A stretch of 64,000 bases of DNA from positions 2,480,001 through 2,544,000 of the forward strand of contig JAQOOI010000022.1 of the NCBI GenBank assembly GCA_028554645.1, given 5' to 3'. The notes below the pieces were generated by a model. That model ran no database searches. It was not told the origin of the DNA and worked only from the letters and a program-made list of their open reading frames with translations. Within the stretch, counting starts at the first letter, position 1. Each line of letters opens with the position of its first letter. Of this stretch, positions 60,401 to 64,000 are shown piece after piece. The DNA comes from Omphalotus guepiniiformis (Eukaryota; Basidiomycota; Agaricomycetes; Agaricales; Omphalotaceae). A program made the position numbers and the translations under genes.

Positions 60401-61628
60401 GAAACTACATCACTCAGCGCCTCTGGCAGGAAACGAAGGTGACCGAAACAATTTGCAAGCCTGGCATAACGGCGTGAGTTAAAGATCTACGAGTGGATTG
60501 TTGAGGATCTGAAAATTGTGACTTTAGGACACGCTGGTAGAGAAGGTCGCTAGTGTCAATTCCAATACTATCGTGGTCGTCAACAGTGTCGGCCCGATTA
60601 TAATGGACACATGGATCGAGAACCCCAATAGTATGTTTACCTTCACCAAACTATCCAGAACATATCTAACGTTTTCTAACAGTTACTGCATTAGTGTGTC
60701 AAAGAACGAAACGAACGGGTTTGAGTCATTTCTGATACCCCACTTTAGGTCTGGAGTGGTGTCCCTGGGCAAGAAGCTGGTAAGCTGGATTCAAATGTAA
60801 ACGGCTTTCAAGATTTGTGAACTTGGTGTTTCTAAATACAGGGCACGGATTGGCAGACGTTTTGTACGGTGTATACAATCCCAGGTAAGAGTAATTTGTG
60901 TTTTCTGCTGCTACTCCTCTTTAACGAGTGCACAGCGGCCGCCTCCCGTTTACGATCGCAAAAAGCGCCGATGACTACTCTGCTGAAGTTATATACGCCG
61001 ACGCTCCCGACTCCGACATTCTGCAGGTCCCTTACAGTGAAGGCATATTCATCGATTATCGTCACTTTGACAATGCGAACATTACTCCGAGATTTGAGTT
61101 CGGATTCGGGTTATCATATACGACGTTTGACTATTCCAGCCTGTCGGTTGCTGGTTCAACCGCTGGTGGAAGTGCTCCTTCGGGTCCGGGTTCCTCACTC
61201 GATCCCTGGTATGTTTTGCTAGCCCATTCACTTCCGGAGAACAAACGAGTTTACACATCGTAGGCTGCATGACACAGTGGTCAACGTCACTTTCACCCTT
61301 AAGAATAACGGAACCGTCGCGGGCCACGAAGTAACATATCATTTTGCGTTCGGTCCTGCCTTTCGAATGCTGATCTGAGGTTTAGATTCCGCAGCTGTAT
61401 ATCACTCTGCCACCGTCTGCAAATGCGGCTCCTAAGAATCTCAAGGGTTTCGACAGTGTGTTCCTTACACCAGGTCAAAGTACTCAAGTGACGATGGGGC
61501 TCTCACGATTTGATTTCTCCGTCTGGAATGTAGTAACTCAGCAATGGCAGATACCGTCCGGAACAACATCGATCTCCGTTGGCGCTAGCAGTAGAGATAT
61601 TCGTCTGACGGGTAGCATCACAAACTGA
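57401..61628 (+). CDS. Secreted CBM1-GH3 beta-glucosidase
   Basis: Cleaves cellobiose and short beta-glucans outside the cell. About twenty small exons, which hide the gene from long-ORF searches. Signal peptide MFSLAVGVLGLLAGTYAQ, then a family 1 cellulose-binding module (QTIYQQCGGIGWSGGTTCVS to YYSQCLPG) with aromatic and Cys residues in place. A Ser/Thr/Pro linker precedes the GH3 core. The core shows LEDSPLGVRYADLSSAFPA, GPMMNLMRAPAAGRNWEGFG, AKHYINNEQEHSR and the nucleophile motif IMSDWSA, where the Asp codon is completed across an intron. Further on: VLLKNMGALPLKK, VVVNSVGPIIMDTWIENPN and VWSGVPGQEAG. The C-terminal fibronectin-III-like domain ends RLTGSITN. All checked junctions keep frame, so the gene appears intact. 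N-terminal CBM1 on GH3 is known from wood-decay basidiomycetes. Confidence 0.9.
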
Positions 61629-61850
61629 TACTAGATAGTGGGTTTTCCGGTAGTAACTACGCTCTCGTATGATTGTCGAGGTACTGACACTTAACATAAA
61701 ATCGACATCACTGATTCGTGAGATGATTTCTCGCTCCAATATGAGTATGCAGCCTACTGAGGCAGACCAGAGGGCCTAAGCCGTGTCAAACAACGTTCTG
61801 AGTGTAGCAATGATACAAAGAGAGAATACAGAGCCGCAAAGCAATACATT

Positions 61851-64000
61851 TCAGATCATTCCCATCCCATCCTCATCGTCGTTGCCCCAGCCACTAGCAA
61901 TAACTTCCTCATCCGCATGATGAGGCGATGAATCTTGTGCCATGGTGTGATTAGGTTCCCTATCTGGCTTCACGCCAGTCTGTGGAGGGGTTGCCTCCAG
62001 TGGCTCTGGGCCTGGTGCTGTTGTAGACTGTGCACCGCTATACCATGATACTTGTACGGAACCAACCGTAGGAATGCTAGTACCCTTTGCGAGGCCCTGT
62101 TAATAGTTAGATAAATTGCGTAAATGTAAAGACTTGTAAAGGCGCTAACCTGCTCTGCCGCAGACCGAGATTTGAATGCTACAACCATGTCGCCTTCCTC
62201 AGTCTTTAAAACAGATTCCAACTGGCCTGTTGTCTGGATACAAAGGTGAATTCGTTTCATATAGAAACGGAGAAAAACCAGTCCCGAACCTCATACCAGT
62301 CCCGCAGCGCCTGTTCGCCCTCGTGGCTGACACCCTTTACAAGGAGTTTTCTGGGGCGATTGTCCAGCTTCATGCTAGCCCTAGGGGGGGCACCGCGTGA
62401 ACCTCCCCTGAAATAGGTAGCTCGATATCCTCGGCCACGGCCTCGATAAGGACGATGAGAGATAGCGGGATACCCTGGTTGGGAATCATCCGAGATGCCT
62501 AGGCTGGCGGCCTGAAAAAATTGATTTGGTTGAGGGACATAAAGATTGTGCTAATTGAAAACTGACCTCAGCCTTCAGTCGCTCTAGCTTTGCCTTCAGA
62601 TCCTCTGTACTCTCACTTTTTGCCTCTCCCGACTCTGCATCGGTAGTATGGTGCAGTTCGAGCTCCTTATTGAGTCTCTCCCGTTCCTTTTGTTCCCAAT
62701 CACCCTGATCCGAGGGTACTTTTGAAGGCACAGCGACGGCGGGAGACGACGACGAGGCTTTCATCTCCTCATCCAATTTCTTAAAGCGTGCCATTATTTG
62801 CTTCTTCTCCTCGGATGACGCTTTGTCCAAAGAGGCCATGAGAGATTTTTGTTCTGTTATCTGCTGTTCGAGCAGCTGCTGTTTGGCAGCCAAGGCAACA
62901 GCGGTTGAGTTAGAGGAATTCTTTCGGTAAGTAGGTGCGGCGGTCGGTATTGAGGGGGCAGGAGAGTTTTCTATAGCAGAAGTTGATGTCTCCTTGACAT
63001 TGACATTGGCGACAAGCGGGGCAGATGCTGCTAGCATTCGCCGCCCGGCATCGCCTTGGCCCTCCATTGGTCGATGCCAGAATATCTTGACAAACCGATT
63101 GTTGAAAACGGCGTCTTCAGATTTCCAAGCAGCATTAGCTTCTTCGTGCGTAGAGAAGCTGATGAGTGCCTTCCTTTGGGCCTGATCAATAGCTACGTTG
63201 GTGACTGTGCCAAATCGCTTGAACCAGTCGTTAACATGAGCCAAGCTCAATTTATCGTCGGGAATCTTCTCCAGCACTAGAGTTTTGTCGTTCCGTCGCT
63301 CGGGTCGGAACGTGCCAGCCTCACTCCCGAATCCACGTCCTCTTCCCCGACCTCGTCCTCGCCAATTTCCCATTGGCCTTGACCCGGGGGGTGGGCCCTC
63401 TGATATATGCCCCATCTCAACGTCAGAAGAGTAGCTCATTGGCGTAGAGGCCGAACCATTTATATAAGATGGTCCTGGTGTAGCGGCGTATTGGTTCGGC
63501 TGAGCCGTAAAGCCAGGCGTAGAATTGGATGTTGTGTCAGTAGAGGATGGGTGGGCGATAGGATTAGGTGTGACATCATTGTGTGCGACTTCAGGCGTAA
63601 GATCCTGAATGACGGGTAGTTCACCAGAGGCACTGACACTGTGTACAACGCGGCTACCTTCTTCCTGCGGCATTCGAGGTAAAACAGCGGGTCTCGCCTG
63701 GTTTCGTCCTTGACCTATGCCTCTCATGTCCATGCGCGCTTCGTGGGGATCGTATGCAGCTCCTGGACCCATGAACCCAACACCAAACATAGGCATGAAA
63801 GGCATGCCAGCACCTTGCATCCCAACGCCATTCATGTATAACTGATCAGGAACGAGCGCATCTTCCCCATGACTATATTTACAAAGAGCGCCACGAGAGC
63901 AAAACCCCAGATCTAGAGAAGAAATTTCAGTACATACAGTAGGGTTTTTGAGACAGAACTTACTGTAGTAATCTCTACATATTCGCCTTTGGTCTGGGGG
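61851..64000 (-). CDS. CCCH zinc finger and RRM protein, RBM26/27 type (5' end beyond window)
   Basis: The gene runs off the right edge; 5' exons are missing. The first visible exon (64000-63964) plus the next (from 63912) form a C-X8-C-X5-C-X3-H zinc finger: CRDYYNLGFCSRGALCKYSH. Then follow a Met/Gly-rich stretch, an RGG-like run (NWRGRGRGRGRGFGSEAG) and RRM1 (TLVLEKIPDDKLSLAHVNDW, KALISFSTHEEANAAW, FVKIFWHRP). A coiled coil and a second degenerate RRM (RKLLVKGVSHEGEQALRDWY to VGSVQVSWYSG) end the protein at the acidic tail DDEDGMGMI. CCCH-RRM-coiled coil-RRM is the RBM26/27 layout, factors linked to nuclear RNA decay and 3'-end processing. A PWI domain is expected upstream. A start at 63835 would be wrong, because the zinc finger is upstream of it. 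Confidence 0.88.

Noticed and set aside
62486..63835. Start of the CCCH/RRM protein at 63835
   Set aside because: The frame continues upstream through a good CCCH finger across an intron to the window edge.

Overview
The window looks like nuclear DNA of a filamentous basidiomycete, most likely an agaricomycete. It is gene dense. Most genes are cut by several 43-60 nt GT-AG introns, often with CTAAC/CTGAC-like branch sites. Both F-box proteins are of the agaricomycete type. One gene encodes an extracellular GH3 beta-glucosidase with an N-terminal CBM1, as in plant-litter or wood decayers. I see no mobile element, viral sequence, CRISPR array, rRNA gene or convincing tRNA gene. Exon boundaries were worked out by hand from splice consensus, reading phase and family conservation.

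Layout. 1-7.4 kb: 3' end of saccharopine dehydrogenase (LYS1), a Ser/Pro-rich unknown protein, an Ies1-type INO80 subunit (copy A), TIM8 and a PlsC-type lysophospholipid acyltransferase. 7.9-11.9 kb: an F-box protein, a decayed Gly-rich reading frame and ribosomal protein eL28, whose last intron (329 nt) can fold like an H/ACA snoRNA. 12.5-20 kb: a 1000-residue alpha/beta-hydrolase with long disordered parts, a single-pass membrane protein and a second Ies1-type gene (copy B). 20.4-33.2 kb: an MIT-domain protein, a Cdc11-type septin, mitochondrial MutS homologue MSH1 and an aconitase. 33.5-43.5 kb: a PXA-domain protein, a membrane-anchored Ser/Pro-rich protein, a doubtful BRCT-like gene, branched-chain aminotransferase, 6-phosphogluconolactonase, Ypt7/Rab7 and ATG16. 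44-64 kb: a Pub1/TIA-1-type RNA-binding protein, prohibitin 1, an ASNSD1-like asparagine synthase, an F-box protein, 6-phosphogluconate dehydrogenase, an Osh3-like oxysterol-binding protein, the CBM1-GH3 beta-glucosidase, and a CCCH/RRM protein of the RBM26/27 type that runs off the right end.

Genes that belong together. Two consecutive oxidative pentose-phosphate enzymes (6PGL and GND) lie about 11 kb apart on the same strand. YPT7 and ATG16, both autophagy genes, share a 158-bp divergent intergenic region. LYS1, aconitase and the branched-chain aminotransferase are amino-acid or TCA enzymes. TIM8, PHB1 and MSH1 are mitochondrial. Otherwise this is ordinary, unclustered housekeeping chromatin.

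Best leads: the candidate intronic snoRNA in eL28, the anciently duplicated pair of INO80 Ies1-type genes, a one-base frame conflict inside MSH1, a GC-AG intron, altered lipid-binding motif residues in the Osh3-like protein, and the degenerate Gly-rich repeat frame. I did not find a clearly new multi-gene system.
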